64,000 nt of DNA from Pedobacter alluvionis (GCF_003664035.1 NZ_RCCK01000010.1:1674001-1738000); one strand, 5' to 3'. Positions 17,507 to 26,395 are shown, counted from the stretch's first letter. Numbers and translations are program-made. Notes: generated by a model not told the origin, from the letters alone.

Positions 17507-18400
17507 TTAGGATCTTTTAAATTTATCAGAAATGACTAGTTCTTTTGATCCTGCTGTGTATTGATAAAAGCCTTCGCCGCTTTTAACACCTTTTTTACCT
17601 GCGGCAACCATATTTACCAGTAAAGGGCATGGCGCATATTTAGGGTTACCAAAACCATCGTTCAATACTTTTAATATGGCCAAACAAACATCCAGACCAA
17701 TAAAATCAGCTAACTGCAGAGGTCCCATAGGGTGTGCCATTCCAAGTTTCATCACGGTATCAATTTCATACACACCAGCTACACCTTCATAAAGCGTGTA
17801 AATGGCTTCATTGATCATCGGCATTAAAATGCGATTGGCCACAAAACCAGGATAATCATTTACCTCAACAGGAACTTTCTCCAAACTTTGAGAAAGTGAC
17901 ATAATGGTATTGGTCGTCTCATCACTAGTGGCATAACCTCTTATTACTTCTACTAACTTCATTACCGGAACCGGGTTCATAAAGTGCATTCCGATTACCT
18001 GATCACCTCTTCTGGTTACGGCAGCAATTTGCGTAATGGAAATAGAGGAAGTATTGGAAGCAAGAATAGCATGTGCAGGCGCATACTCATCTAAATCCTT
18101 AAAAATTTTTAATTTTAAGTCTACATTTTCGGTAGCAGCTTCTACAATTAAATCGGAACTTTGAACACCATCCTTAATTGATGTGTAGGTAGAGATGTTA
18201 TTCAGAGTGACCGCTTTCTGATCTTCTGTTAAGGTTCCTTTGGCAACCTGCCTGTCTAAATTTTTGGTAATGGTTTGTATGGCCTTGTCCAATGCAGGCT
18301 GATTGATATCAATCAGGTTGACTTTATAATTGAATTGTGCGAAGGTATGGGCGATGCCATTTCCCATGGTGCCAGATCCTATAACTGCAATTTGTTTCAT
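17507..18400 (-). CDS. 3-hydroxybutyryl-CoA / 3-hydroxyacyl-CoA dehydrogenase
   Basis: NAD-dependent oxidation of 3-hydroxyacyl-CoA in fatty acid or butyrate metabolism. The dinucleotide motif GSGTMGNG lies at residues 8-15, and the catalytic His at about 139 in MHFMNPVPVMKLVE. The C-terminal dimerisation domain carries the signature NDYPGFVANRILMPMINEA. The length of 297 aa is that of the single-function enzyme, without an enoyl-CoA hydratase part. No other beta-oxidation gene is adjacent. Short-chain specificity is assumed from length only. Confidence 0.93.
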   Translation of the reverse strand: MKQIAVIGSGTMGNGIAHTFAQFNYKVNLIDINQPALDKAIQTITKNLDRQVAKGTLTEDQKAVTLNNISTYTSIKDGVQSSDLIVEAATENVDLKLKIFKDLDEYAPAHAILASNTSSISITQIAAVTRRGDQVIGMHFMNPVPVMKLVEVIRGYATSDETTNTIMSLSQSLEKVPVEVNDYPGFVANRILMPMINEAIYTLYEGVAGVYEIDTVMKLGMAHPMGPLQLADFIGLDVCLAILKVLNDGFGNPKYAPCPLLVNMVAAGKKGVKSGEGFYQYTAGSKELVISDKFKRS

Positions 18401-18498
18401 CCTTTAGGAGATTAGAAAAAGAGAATTTACGAGTAAACGATTAGTTGAAATAAAGATCTTGCTGTAAAGCCGATCTCTTTTGATTTTTATAAATAACC

Positions 18499-19149
18499 TT
18501 ATGGTGCTAACCTGGTTTTAGTCCAGAGGCCTTTTATCAATTCGAAGTTTATCCTATCGTGTAACCTGCTTCTTCTTCCTTGCCAAAACTCTATTCTTGT
18601 CGGTTTTACAATATAACCTCCCCAGTGTGCCGGTTTCGCAATGCTTTTATCGGAACTTTTAGCTTTAAGCTCTTCAACTTTTTCTTCCAAAAATGTCCTG
18701 TCCGGAATAATCTGGCTTTGTGGTGAAACTACCGCTCCAATCTGACTGGCAATCGGTCTGGTGTTGAAATAGGCTTCCGATGTTTCTTTATCCAATTTTT
18801 CTACTGTTCCTTCAATTCTCACCTGTCTTTCAAGCTCCGGCCAGAAAAACACCAAAGCTGCATAAGGATTGCGTTTGAGTTCTTTTCCTTTGGCACTCAG
18901 GTAATTGGTGAAAAACCTAAAACCGTCTCCATCAACCCCTTTTAACAGCACAATACGGGCATCTGGCCGGCCAGCTTTATCAGCCGTAGCTAAAGTCATT
19001 ACATTAGGCTCATATATCTGGGCATCAACTGCGTGTTGAAACCATTTTTGAAACTGGACAATCGGATCTTGGTCAACGTCAGATTCGTCCAGCGAAGCGC
19101 TTTTGTAATCTTGGCGCAGGTTTTGTAGAAATTCATTTGTAACTTGCAT
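18499..19149 (-). CDS. pdxH: Pyridoxamine 5'-phosphate oxidase
   Basis: FMN enzyme that oxidises pyridoxine/pyridoxamine 5'-phosphate to pyridoxal 5'-phosphate. The split-barrel flavin site is seen in MTLATADKAGRPDARIVLLKG, and GFRFFTNY is the usual next strand. The C-terminal family signature is EFWQGRRSRLHDR, and the chain ends in RLAP as in E. coli PdxH. Length 216 aa is standard. It is transcribed divergently from the YqgE gene, with about 46 bases between start codons. Confidence 0.96.
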   Translation of the reverse strand: MQVTNEFLQNLRQDYKSASLDESDVDQDPIVQFQKWFQHAVDAQIYEPNVMTLATADKAGRPDARIVLLKGVDGDGFRFFTNYLSAKGKELKRNPYAALVFFWPELERQVRIEGTVEKLDKETSEAYFNTRPIASQIGAVVSPQSQIIPDRTFLEEKVEELKAKSSDKSIAKPAHWGGYIVKPTRIEFWQGRRSRLHDRINFELIKGLWTKTRLAP

Positions 19150-19195
19150 TTAACAAAAATAGGCATCTTTTACGGTGTAACAAATGATTATCATC

Positions 19196-19759
19196 ATGCT
19201 GAACAATATAAAACCAAAAACTGGCCGCTTGCTCATCTCAGAACCATTTATGGCCGATCCGAATTTTAAAAGATCCGTTGTGTTGTTAACCGAACATGGT
19301 GATGATGGAACAGTAGGTTACATTCTTAACCAGGTAGGGAATCTGATGTTGAACGACGTAATTCAGGACTTATGGGATGCAAAAAATTACATTTATTTCG
19401 GCGGACCTGTTGCTGCAGATACTTTGCATTTTATTCATAGGTGTTACGATAAATTACAGAGTGGGGAGCCAATTGGGAATGGATTGTATTGGGGAGGTAA
19501 TTTTGAAACCCTTAAAATCCTGTTAAATACCAATGCCATAAGCCAGGAGGAGGTGAAGTTTTTTATGGGGTATTCAGGCTGGGATCATGGACAACTTGAC
19601 CAGGAAATTGATCAAAATGCATGGATGGTGAGCGACACCTTTAACCCTGATCTCATTTTCAGTAATGATGATGAAAAACTTTGGCGGGATGTAATTGTAA
19701 ACCTTGGCCCGAAATATGCACACATCAGTAATTTTCCGGTAGATCCAAGTTTGAACTAA
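19196..19759 (+). CDS. YqgE/AlgH family protein
   Basis: The conserved opening KPKTGRLLISEPFMADPNFKRSVVLL and the later FGGPV and GYSGWDHGQLDQEI blocks identify the UPF0301 (YqgE/AlgH) family, soluble proteins of unclear role. Two in-frame ATGs are available, at 19184 and 19196; the second is chosen because family members begin one to a few residues before KPK. Length 187 aa from there. No Shine-Dalgarno helps decide. No partner gene such as the Holliday resolvase yqgF follows; a palindromic repeat and purE lie downstream. Confidence 0.92.
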   Translation: MLNNIKPKTGRLLISEPFMADPNFKRSVVLLTEHGDDGTVGYILNQVGNLMLNDVIQDLWDAKNYIYFGGPVAADTLHFIHRCYDKLQSGEPIGNGLYWGGNFETLKILLNTNAISQEEVKFFMGYSGWDHGQLDQEIDQNAWMVSDTFNPDLIFSNDDEKLWRDVIVNLGPKYAHISNFPVDPSLN

Positions 19760-19815
19760 TCAGTTTTCAGTTGGTAATTGGCAGTTTTCTGTTGACATTT
19801 TTTATATAAAGTAGT

Positions 19816-19914
19816 CGTCATCTCGATCCGATAGCTATCGGATGAAACGCAGTGGAATGGAGAGATCTGCCTAGATAGATTTCTCGACTACGTTGCACTC
19901 CGCTCGAAATGACG
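19816..19914. repeat. CGTCAT...AATGACG palindromic intergenic repeat
   Basis: About 99 bases: CGTCATCTCGATCCGATAGC, the small palindrome CCGATAGCTATCGG, GGAATGGAGAGATCTG, then TAGATTTCTCGACTACG and CTCGAAATGACG. Its two halves form one long hairpin. A nearly identical copy lies at 42014-42112. It sits between the convergent YqgE and purE genes. Confidence 0.75.
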
Positions 19915-19938
19915 ACTCTTTCAGTTTATAATTGACGT

Positions 19939-20445
19939 TTAAGACTCAAGACTATCAGCGCTTTCTTCAACTTTTCTTCTCAACTCATCTTTATAAGCCT
20001 GCATTTTAACCGTTAAAGATTCATCAGCAGTTGCTAAGATTTGAGTTGCTAATAAACCTGCATTTTTAGCCGCGTTTAAAGCAACTGTGGCAACAGGAAT
20101 GCCATTTGGCATTTGTAAGATTGATAAGATACTATCCCATCCATCAATAGAGTTTGATGATTTAACCGGAACACCAATAACAGGCAATGTTGTGATAGAA
20201 GCTACCATTCCTGGCAAGTGAGCGGCACCACCGGCACCGGCAATAATTACTTTTAAGCCGCGGCCTTGTGCTTCTTTAGCGTAATTAAACATGCGTTCTG
20301 GTGTTCTGTGGGCAGACACAACCGTGATCTCGTAGTTTATTCCAAATTCTTTTAATACATCAGCAGCATCTTGCATCACAGGTAAATCTGATTTGCTACC
20401 CATGATAATTCCTACTAATGCCGAATTTGAATTTCCTTGACTCAT
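19939..20445 (-). CDS. purE: N5-carboxyaminoimidazole ribonucleotide mutase
   Basis: Class I PurE, converting N5-CAIR to CAIR in purine synthesis. Active-site segments are visible: [22 protein letters not shown] with the catalytic His, and [15 protein letters not shown]. Length 168 aa is normal. It follows purK on the same strand with an 85-base gap, as in the usual purK-purE arrangement (N5-CAIR made by PurK is the substrate here), although a C/G-rich hairpin lies in the gap. Confidence 0.97.
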   Translation of the reverse strand: MSQGNSNSALVGIIMGSKSDLPVMQDAADVLKEFGINYEITVVSAHRTPERMFNYAKEAQGRGLKVIIAGAGGAAHLPGMVASITTLPVIGVPVKSSNSIDGWDSILSILQMPNGIPVATVALNAAKNAGLLATQILATADESLTVKMQAYKDELRRKVEESADSLES

Positions 20446-20507
20446 ATCTATTTATATTTCTTTTTTAACTTCTTTTAAAATTTTGTATTTCCACCTCGCT
20501 ATTAGTT

Positions 20508-20529
20508 CCCCCTTCAGGGGGCTAGGGGG
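20508..20529. repeat. G/C hairpin between purK and purE
   Basis: CCCCCTTCAGGGGG (20508-20521) followed by CTAGGGGG. A very stable five-pair stem with a four-base loop, in which a second GGGGG could pair alternatively. It sits directly after the purK stop on the transcribed strand and may reduce readthrough into purE. Confidence 0.45.
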
Positions 20530-20530
20530 C

Positions 20531-21670
20531 TTATGCGATTACCTTCAATGTTTTTTGTACAAACCTTGCTTTTTCGATTGCTTTTTCCCTGTCAATATCT
20601 ACAATGGTTACATGGCCCATTTTGCGGAAAGGTTTTGTGTATTTCTTGCCATATAAGTGAACATAAACGCCATCAATGGCTAATATTTTTTCCAGATTTT
20701 CATACCTGGCTACACCTTCAAAACCTTTTTCGCCAAGTAAATTAATCATAATGGCATTGGTAATGCTGTTGGTATCGCCTAATGGTAAGTTATAAATTGA
20801 GCGTAAATGCTGTTCAAATTGAGAAACATAGTTACCTTCAATAGTCTGATGACCGCTATTGTGCGGACGGGGAGCAACCTCGTTAACCAATAATTCGCCA
20901 TCTTTGCAAACAAACATCTCAACCGCTAAAATTCCGGTAATATTCATCGCAGAAGCTATGTTTTTGGCAATATTTTCGGCTTTTTGCTGCAAACTTTCAG
21001 CAAAAGTTGAAGGGGAAATTAAAAATTCTACCAGGTTGGCTTCAGGATTAAATTCCATCTCAACCATTGGGAAGGTTTTCATATCGCCATTGGCGTTACG
21101 TGCCACAATTACGGCTACTTCTTTTTCAAAATCGACCAGTTTTTCAATAATACAAGGTGCATTAAAAGCATTGTCAAGATCTGCCGCGCTATTGATTTTC
21201 ATTACTCCTTTGCCGTCATATCCATCTTTTCGAAGCTTTAAAATGTATGGAAAAGGGATGCTACTGTTTTCCATATCTTCTTTCGTATTCACAATCTGGA
21301 AAGGAGAGGTTGGGATATCGTTTTCCTTAAAAAACTGTTTCTGTACACCTTTATCCTGTATTAAGCGGATCACCCTTGATTGCGGAAATACCTTTTTACC
21401 TTCTTTTTCCAGCTGCTCAAGCGCATCAATATTTACCTTTTCAATTTCAATGGTAATAATATCAGCTTTCTTTCCAAAGTTGTAAACGGTGTCAAAATCG
21501 GTTATGGAGCCATTTTCGAAATAATTTGAAATGTGTTTGCAGGGAGCATCAGGATCCGGGTCTAAAACTAATGTAGTTACATTGTAATTGATTGCTTGTT
21601 GAATGAGCATTCTGCCCAATTGTCCGCCACCTAAAATACCTAATTTTAATTCGCTAATCTGTTTTGCCAT
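20531..21670 (-). CDS. purK: 5-(carboxyamino)imidazole ribonucleotide synthase
   Basis: ATP-grasp enzyme that carboxylates AIR to N5-CAIR. The N-terminal signature LGILGGGQLGRMLIQQA, the middle ATP-grasp strands (PYILKLRKDGYDGKGVMKI) and the conserved NEVAPRPHNSGHQTIE metal/ADP site are all present. Start set at the ATG at 21668-21670 (MAKQISELKLGIL); the frame runs 10 codons further up, but that part overlaps the promoter palindrome at 21688-21705. Length 379 aa. Divergent from the flavoprotein gene. Confidence 0.97.
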   Translation of the reverse strand: MAKQISELKLGILGGGQLGRMLIQQAINYNVTTLVLDPDPDAPCKHISNYFENGSITDFDTVYNFGKKADIITIEIEKVNIDALEQLEKEGKKVFPQSRVIRLIQDKGVQKQFFKENDIPTSPFQIVNTKEDMENSSIPFPYILKLRKDGYDGKGVMKINSAADLDNAFNAPCIIEKLVDFEKEVAVIVARNANGDMKTFPMVEMEFNPEANLVEFLISPSTFAESLQQKAENIAKNIASAMNITGILAVEMFVCKDGELLVNEVAPRPHNSGHQTIEGNYVSQFEQHLRSIYNLPLGDTNSITNAIMINLLGEKGFEGVARYENLEKILAIDGVYVHLYGKKYTKPFRKMGHVTIVDIDREKAIEKARFVQKTLKVIA

Positions 21671-21687
21671 GCGCTTGAAAATAATGC

Positions 21688-21705
21688 TACTTTTGTGCAA
21701 AAGTA
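21688..21705. promoter_or_regulatory. Inverted pair of -7 boxes for divergent promoters
   Basis: TACTTTTG (21688-21695), a two-base gap, then CAAAAGTA (21698-21705), the exact reverse complement. Each strand thus carries a perfect TAnnTTTG Bacteroidota -7 box: the + box serves the flavoprotein start at 21725 and the - box purK at 21670. A TTTG at 21663-21666 could be the -33 box of the + promoter, spaced 21 bases (slightly long). Confidence 0.5.
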
Positions 21706-21724
21706 ACCATAATAAATTTTATTG

Positions 21725-22915
21725 ATGAATGCTGATGCAATAATTATTGGTGCAGGTGCCTGCGGATTGATGTCTGCCGTGCAGGCAGGCTATTTGGGTA
21801 AGAAAGTAATTGTGCTTGAGAAAAACGAAAAACCTGGGGCCAAAATTTTAATTTCTGGTGGCGGCCGCTGCAATTATACCAATCAATTCACATCAGCTGA
21901 GCAGTTTATATCTGCCAATCCACATTTTGTAAAATCGGCATTTACCCAGTGGACGGTTGACGATACCATTGGCTTTTTCGAGACTTATGGCATAGCAGGC
22001 AAAGAAAAAACTTTGGGTCAATTATTTCCTGATGATAAAAACGCGAAAGATGTGGTACAGGTTTTTACCTCCATTTGCGAAGATTTCGGACAAGAAATTA
22101 GGTGTAATGCCGATGTAAAGGATATTGAAATACTGCCTGATGGCTTTAAAGTAAGTTATGAGAAAAATGGTAAAACCGTAATCTTAATCGCCGAAAAGCT
22201 GGTAATTGCCACCGGAGGCTTGCCTATCCCAAAAATGGGTGCTACCGATTTTGCTTTACGTTTCTCCAGAAAACATAACTTAAAAATTATTGAAACGGCT
22301 CCGGCTTTGGTTCCTTTAACCATTACCGGGAAGGATGAAGAATGGTTTGCACAACTTTCTGGTAATTCTGTTTTCTGCGAAGTAAGCAACGATGAAATTT
22401 CCTTCGAAGAGAATATCCTCTTTACCCATTGGGGATTAAGTGGACCTGCTATTTTGCAAATCTCTTCTTTTTGGAGAAGAGGTGAAACTGTTAACCTTAA
22501 TCTGTTGCCACATCAACATATTGTCGCACTATTGGACGAAGAAAGGAAAAACAACGGTAAAACTTTATTATCTACGCTGTTGAACCGGATTTATACCAAG
22601 AAGTTTACCGATGCCTTAGGTAAGTTTTTGCCTTTAAATAAGCCTGTTGCTGCATTAACCAAAACAGAACTCGATTTAATTGAACAAACGATCCATCATT
22701 TTAAGGTTAAACCCGCAGGCGATAAAGGTTATGATAAGGCTGAGGTGATGCGCGGCGGAATTGACACCAACGAAATTTCTTCTAAAACGCTGGAGTGTAA
22801 AAAAATCCCGAACCTGTTTTTTGGTGGCGAATGTTTAGATGTTACCGGTTGGCTGGGTGGTTATAACTTTCAATGGGCCTGGGCCAGTGGCTTCGTGATT
22901 GCGCAGAATATTTAA
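21725..22915 (+). CDS. BaiN/HI0933-family FAD-dependent oxidoreductase
   Basis: Flavoprotein of the aminoacetone oxidase / HI0933 family. The FAD-binding dinucleotide motif IIGAGACGLMSAVQAG is at residues 6-21, then ISGGGRCNYTN, a second family signature. The C-terminal FAD segment reads GGECLDVTGWLGGYNFQWAWASG. About 396 aa, without membrane segments. The physiological substrate in this family is uncertain. Start taken at the ATG at 21725; a TTG directly before it is less likely. Confidence 0.92.
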   Translation: MNADAIIIGAGACGLMSAVQAGYLGKKVIVLEKNEKPGAKILISGGGRCNYTNQFTSAEQFISANPHFVKSAFTQWTVDDTIGFFETYGIAGKEKTLGQLFPDDKNAKDVVQVFTSICEDFGQEIRCNADVKDIEILPDGFKVSYEKNGKTVILIAEKLVIATGGLPIPKMGATDFALRFSRKHNLKIIETAPALVPLTITGKDEEWFAQLSGNSVFCEVSNDEISFEENILFTHWGLSGPAILQISSFWRRGETVNLNLLPHQHIVALLDEERKNNGKTLLSTLLNRIYTKKFTDALGKFLPLNKPVAALTKTELDLIEQTIHHFKVKPAGDKGYDKAEVMRGGIDTNEISSKTLECKKIPNLFFGGECLDVTGWLGGYNFQWAWASGFVIAQNI

Positions 22916-22923
22916 CGGTTGCT

Positions 22924-22956
22924 AAACCTATCAGGTTTTTAAAACCTGATAGGTTT
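22924..22956. repeat. 33-base AAACCTATCAGG palindrome
   Basis: AAACCTATCAGGTTTT, one T, then AAAACCTGATAGGTTT: 16-base arms in perfect inverted symmetry. It begins 9 bases after the flavoprotein stop. Related palindromes are at 23122-23154 and 35390-35422. Confidence 0.75.
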
Positions 22957-23121
22957 GTAAGTCGCTCAGGTGGTTAATATTATTTTGGGAATGAGCGGTT
23001 GTAATACTTCGGATTTGCAGCCCTGCTATCGTTCCAAGTCCTCACTCGTTCCTCGCTCCGGGCTTTCCACTTTATCAGGTTTATTTAACCTAAAACAGCG
23101 GTTCTTAGGGGCGAGCTAAAT

Positions 23122-23154
23122 AAACCTCGCAGGTTTTAAAAACCGGCGAGGTTT
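23122..23154. repeat. AAACCTCGCAGG palindrome, imperfect
   Basis: AAACCTCGCAGGTTTT, then AAAAACCGGCGAGGTTT. It lies just past the stop of the convergent secreted-protein gene, so this palindrome and the one at 22924 bracket the 245-base spacer. No gene is seen between them. Confidence 0.65.
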
Positions 23155-23160
23155 GCTCCG

Positions 23161-23877
23161 TTACAAATAAACATTCGGCATAATTTCCCATGCCCAGGGT
23201 TTTTTAAAAGTCTTAAATGTTCTCAGTTGAGAAAAATATAATACCTCACTTGTTCTACGGTTCGCAATATCTCTTCTGTGGAGGTTACCAACAGTGGTAA
23301 ATAATTCACGTGTTTTAAAATCGTAAACCCTCTCGGTCATATCGCCGTTGTTTTGGTTGTAATAAAGGTTAATCGCACTGGTTAAAAACCAATCTTTGTT
23401 TTCGAATTTAAAAGTATAGCCCAATTCCCAGCGCCACTCTGATCCTCCTTGAAAACGGAGATAAAGTTGTTGATCTTTAATCGCAATCTTTTGCAGTGGG
23501 TCGCCCAGTTTACCACCTTCTTCCGAGCGTAAGATAAAATCGTTGTTCTGTGTAGATAAGCTTAAAACACCTGTCGATTTATCTTTAAAAAATATGGCCA
23601 GAATCCTCGGTTTTTGTGTTTCCTTAATAATTGCGCTGCTATTGTCGCCATAAACCCGGGTTTCATCAATTGCTTTATTATATTCAAAAACTACTGCTAA
23701 ATCGGCTAAACCATCATTGTTCAGGTCGCCGTTAACCTGGTCGATAATCATCCAGTTGGCTGGCGTAAACTGTTCTACAGAAGATCCTTGTGTTTTAATT
23801 TTAGGGAAGATAAATGTTTTTTGCGCAAAGCTGAGTTGCGCGCAGAGCATCAGGATGTAAAAACAAAAAACTTTCAT
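23161..23877 (-). CDS. Exported hypothetical protein, 238 aa
   Basis: Signal peptide at residues 1-18 (FYILMLCAQLSFAQ). The segment GDLNNDGLADLAVVFEY resembles the calcium-binding FG-GAP/VCBS-type repeat (DxNxDGxxD), here in a single copy. The rest is beta-rich with aromatic residues (GGSEWRWELGYTFKF). No catalytic motif is visible and I do not recognise a named family. Such proteins are frequent in this phylum and may sense or store damage at the envelope, but this is guesswork. It stands alone, divergent from the radical SAM gene. Confidence 0.8.
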   Translation of the reverse strand: MKVFCFYILMLCAQLSFAQKTFIFPKIKTQGSSVEQFTPANWMIIDQVNGDLNNDGLADLAVVFEYNKAIDETRVYGDNSSAIIKETQKPRILAIFFKDKSTGVLSLSTQNNDFILRSEEGGKLGDPLQKIAIKDQQLYLRFQGGSEWRWELGYTFKFENKDWFLTSAINLYYNQNNGDMTERVYDFKTRELFTTVGNLHRRDIANRRTSEVLYFSQLRTFKTFKKPWAWEIMPNVYL

Positions 23878-23960
23878 TCAGATAGAAAAGGTGTTGATGT
23901 GAGTATAAAACGTGTTTATCGGGGTTTTAGTTTGTCATTAAGTTCAAAGACAATTAACAG

Positions 23961-23988
23961 CCACGGAATCACAGAAAACACGGAGGAT
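23961..23988. repeat. Solitary CACGGAATCACAGA repeat
   Basis: CCACGGAATCACAGAAAACA then CGGAGGAT resembles one flank of the CACAGAT arms around the first GxxExxY gene, but no such gene is here. Possibly a relic. Low similarity makes this tentative. Confidence 0.35.
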
Positions 23989-24056
23989 TAATCGCAGTTC
24001 ATTTTCAGTTAGTGCAATAGTGTTAAAATTACAGCCTTAAACTTCTAAAATTCCCG

Positions 24057-24064
24057 TACTTTTG
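24057..24064 (+). promoter_or_regulatory. -7 promoter box overlapping the upstream TTG of the radical SAM gene
   Basis: TACTTTTG matches TAnnTTTG. Transcription from it would begin near 24071, so the TTG at 24062 could not be in the message and the next in-frame TTG at 24083 is the better start. No clear -33 box. Confidence 0.45.
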
Positions 24065-24082
24065 CAGAAAAAACAATTTCTT

Positions 24083-26278
24083 TTGAAAACCGAAATCCTT
24101 GCCATTACGCCGCCATTTACCCAACTGAATACCCCATATCCAGCAACGGCGTATATAAAAGGTTTTCTGAACACCAAAAATATCAGCACTACACAGGCCG
24201 ATTTAGGAATTGAAGTAATTTTGGAATTGTTTTCTAAAAAAGGACTACAAGATTTATTTAGGGTAGACAATCAAAAACCTAAAAGCGACAACGCTAAACG
24301 TATTTTTGCTTTACAGGATGAATATTTAAAAACCATTGATGCCGTAATCGCCTTTCTTCAAGGGAAAAACCCAACTTTGGCCTTACAGATCTGTAGTGAT
24401 GATTTTTTGCCTCAGGCTTCACGGTTTGCTGCTTTAGAAGAATTAGACTGGGCCTTTGGGGCAATGGGTACGCAGGATAAAGCAAAACATCTGGCCACAC
24501 TTTATCTCGAAGACATATCTGATTATATTGTAGAGTGCATCGACGAAAATTTTGGCTTTAGCCGCTATGCCGAACGTTTAGGCAGAAGTGCGAATTCTTT
24601 TGACGAGTTATATGGTGCCTTATTAAAAGAACCTACTTACATCGATCAGATCCTGATTTCGGTTTTAAAAGAGAAAATTGAAACGGTTGGGCCTCAATTA
24701 TTTTTGATTTCTGTCCCTTTTCCGGGCAATTTATACAGTGCTTTTCGTTGCGCGCAATGGATAAAAGCCAATCATCCTGAAATCAAAATTTCTATGGGCG
24801 GCGGTTTCCCAAATACCGAATTAAGGTCGTTGTCAGATGTACGGGTTTTTGAGTTTTTTGATTACATTACATTGGATGATGGCGAGCTGCCAATCGAATT
24901 GTTGTACCATAACATTACGCATCCTATCCCAGCTGAAGCCCACTTTTATAAAAGAACTTTTCTTCTTGAAAATGGTAAAGTAGTTTACCGTAATGATGCT
25001 TTCAGAAACGATTATAAGCAAGCAGACGTAGGCACACCCGATTATACAGGCCTGCTTTTGGATAAATATATTTCAGTAATTGAAATTGTTAACCCGATGC
25101 ACCGCATGTGGAGTGATGGACGCTGGAACAAGCTTACTATGGCCCATGGCTGTTATTGGGGCAAATGTACCTTTTGCGATATTTCACTTGATTATATTAA
25201 AGTTTACGAGCCTGTAGCCGCTAAGTTGATTGTGGACCGCATTGAGGATTTATATGCCAAAACAGGACAGAATGGGTTTCATTTTGTGGATGAGGCAGCA
25301 CCGCCTGCACTGATGCGTGAAGTAGCTTTGGAGATTATCAGAAGGAAATTAGCAGTTACCTGGTGGACGAATATCCGCTTTGAGAAAAGTTTTAGTCAGG
25401 ATTTATGTTTGTTGCTCAAAGCTTCCGGCTGTATTGCTGTTTCAGGTGGATTGGAAGTGGCATCCGATCGTTTGTTAAAACTGATCGATAAAGGTGTAAC
25501 CGTAGAACAAGTAGCTAAGGTTACCCGTAACTTTACCGAAGCAGGAATTATGGTTCATGCTTATTTAATGTATGGTTATCCTACGCAAACTATACAAGAA
25601 ACGGTTGATAGTTTAGAAATGGTACGTCAATTATTTGAAGTAGGCATACTACAATCGGGTTTTTGGCACCAGTTTGCCATGACGGCACATAGTCCGGTGG
25701 GGATGTATCCTGAAAAATTCGGGGTGGTAAAAGATACAGAAGTGATTGGGAGTTTTGCCAATAACGATATCAATTATACCGATAAAACAGGGATTGATCA
25801 CAATAAATTCAGCTATGGATTAAAGAAATCACTCTTCAATTTCATGCATGGCATCTGTTTTGATTATGAGCTGCAGGATTGGTTCGATTTTAAGATCCCA
25901 AGGACAAAAATTCCAGCAGATTTTATTGAAAAGGCTTTGAATGATGATGATCATTTTAATACCAGGCCTACAGCCAAAGTGGTATGGATAGGAGGAAAGC
26001 CTTCGGCAGATTATTTCACCAAATCCAAAAAGGGAAATACATGGGAAATGGCCTCACTCACCTTCCACGATAAAAAGGAAACTTTTATCGTTCAAACCAA
26101 TAAAAAAGAAGGAGAGTGGTTAACTGCTATCTTGAATAAAATTTCAATCTCTAATGAAAAAGTATATACTTTTCAGGAAATTAAGACCGATTTTGAGACA
26201 GAATTGGAAAACTTTGAACTTTTCTGGTATTCGAAACCCATAAATACGTTAAGGGAATACGGTTTGTTGGTTTTATAA
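24083..26278 (+). CDS. Large radical SAM protein, possibly B12-binding
   Basis: About 731 residues. The N-terminal 300 residues resemble the cobalamin-binding-type Rossmann domain that precedes many radical SAM cores (segments LFLISVPFPGNLYSAFRCAQW and SMGGGFPNTEL). The radical SAM cluster motif is CYWGKCTFC at residues 357-365, spaced C-x4-C-x2-C and not the usual C-x3-C-x2-C. Downstream SAM-fold strands include HFVDEAAPP and SGGLEVASDRLLKLIDKG. The TTG at 24083 (MKTEILAITPPF) is preferred because a promoter box covers the earlier TTG at 24062. Substrate unknown. No RiPP precursor or obvious partner is next to it. Confidence 0.85.
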   Translation: MKTEILAITPPFTQLNTPYPATAYIKGFLNTKNISTTQADLGIEVILELFSKKGLQDLFRVDNQKPKSDNAKRIFALQDEYLKTIDAVIAFLQGKNPTLALQICSDDFLPQASRFAALEELDWAFGAMGTQDKAKHLATLYLEDISDYIVECIDENFGFSRYAERLGRSANSFDELYGALLKEPTYIDQILISVLKEKIETVGPQLFLISVPFPGNLYSAFRCAQWIKANHPEIKISMGGGFPNTELRSLSDVRVFEFFDYITLDDGELPIELLYHNITHPIPAEAHFYKRTFLLENGKVVYRNDAFRNDYKQADVGTPDYTGLLLDKYISVIEIVNPMHRMWSDGRWNKLTMAHGCYWGKCTFCDISLDYIKVYEPVAAKLIVDRIEDLYAKTGQNGFHFVDEAAPPALMREVALEIIRRKLAVTWWTNIRFEKSFSQDLCLLLKASGCIAVSGGLEVASDRLLKLIDKGVTVEQVAKVTRNFTEAGIMVHAYLMYGYPTQTIQETVDSLEMVRQLFEVGILQSGFWHQFAMTAHSPVGMYPEKFGVVKDTEVIGSFANNDINYTDKTGIDHNKFSYGLKKSLFNFMHGICFDYELQDWFDFKIPRTKIPADFIEKALNDDDHFNTRPTAKVVWIGGKPSADYFTKSKKGNTWEMASLTFHDKKETFIVQTNKKEGEWLTAILNKISISNEKVYTFQEIKTDFETELENFELFWYSKPINTLREYGLLVL

Positions 26279-26321
26279 GCTACTGTGAGCTTTAAAATAG
26301 CGATAATATGTTACGAAAGCT

Positions 26322-26395
26322 CGTCATTTCGACCGCAGTGGAGAAATCTGTCTTGATAGATCTCTCCATTTCGCTACGCTTCAGTCGAGATGACG
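26322..26395. repeat. CGTCAT...GATGACG palindromic repeat
   Basis: CGTCATTTCGACCGCAGTGG, AGAAATCTGTCTTGATAGAT, CTCTCC, then CAGTCGAGATGACG. A shorter variant (74 bases) of the repeat at 19816 and the closest relative of the one at 55821. It lies between convergent genes. Confidence 0.7.

Noticed and set aside
20859..21485. A 208-codon + strand frame
   Set aside because: It is antisense to purK, and its Ser/Phe-rich product is typical of a shadow frame.
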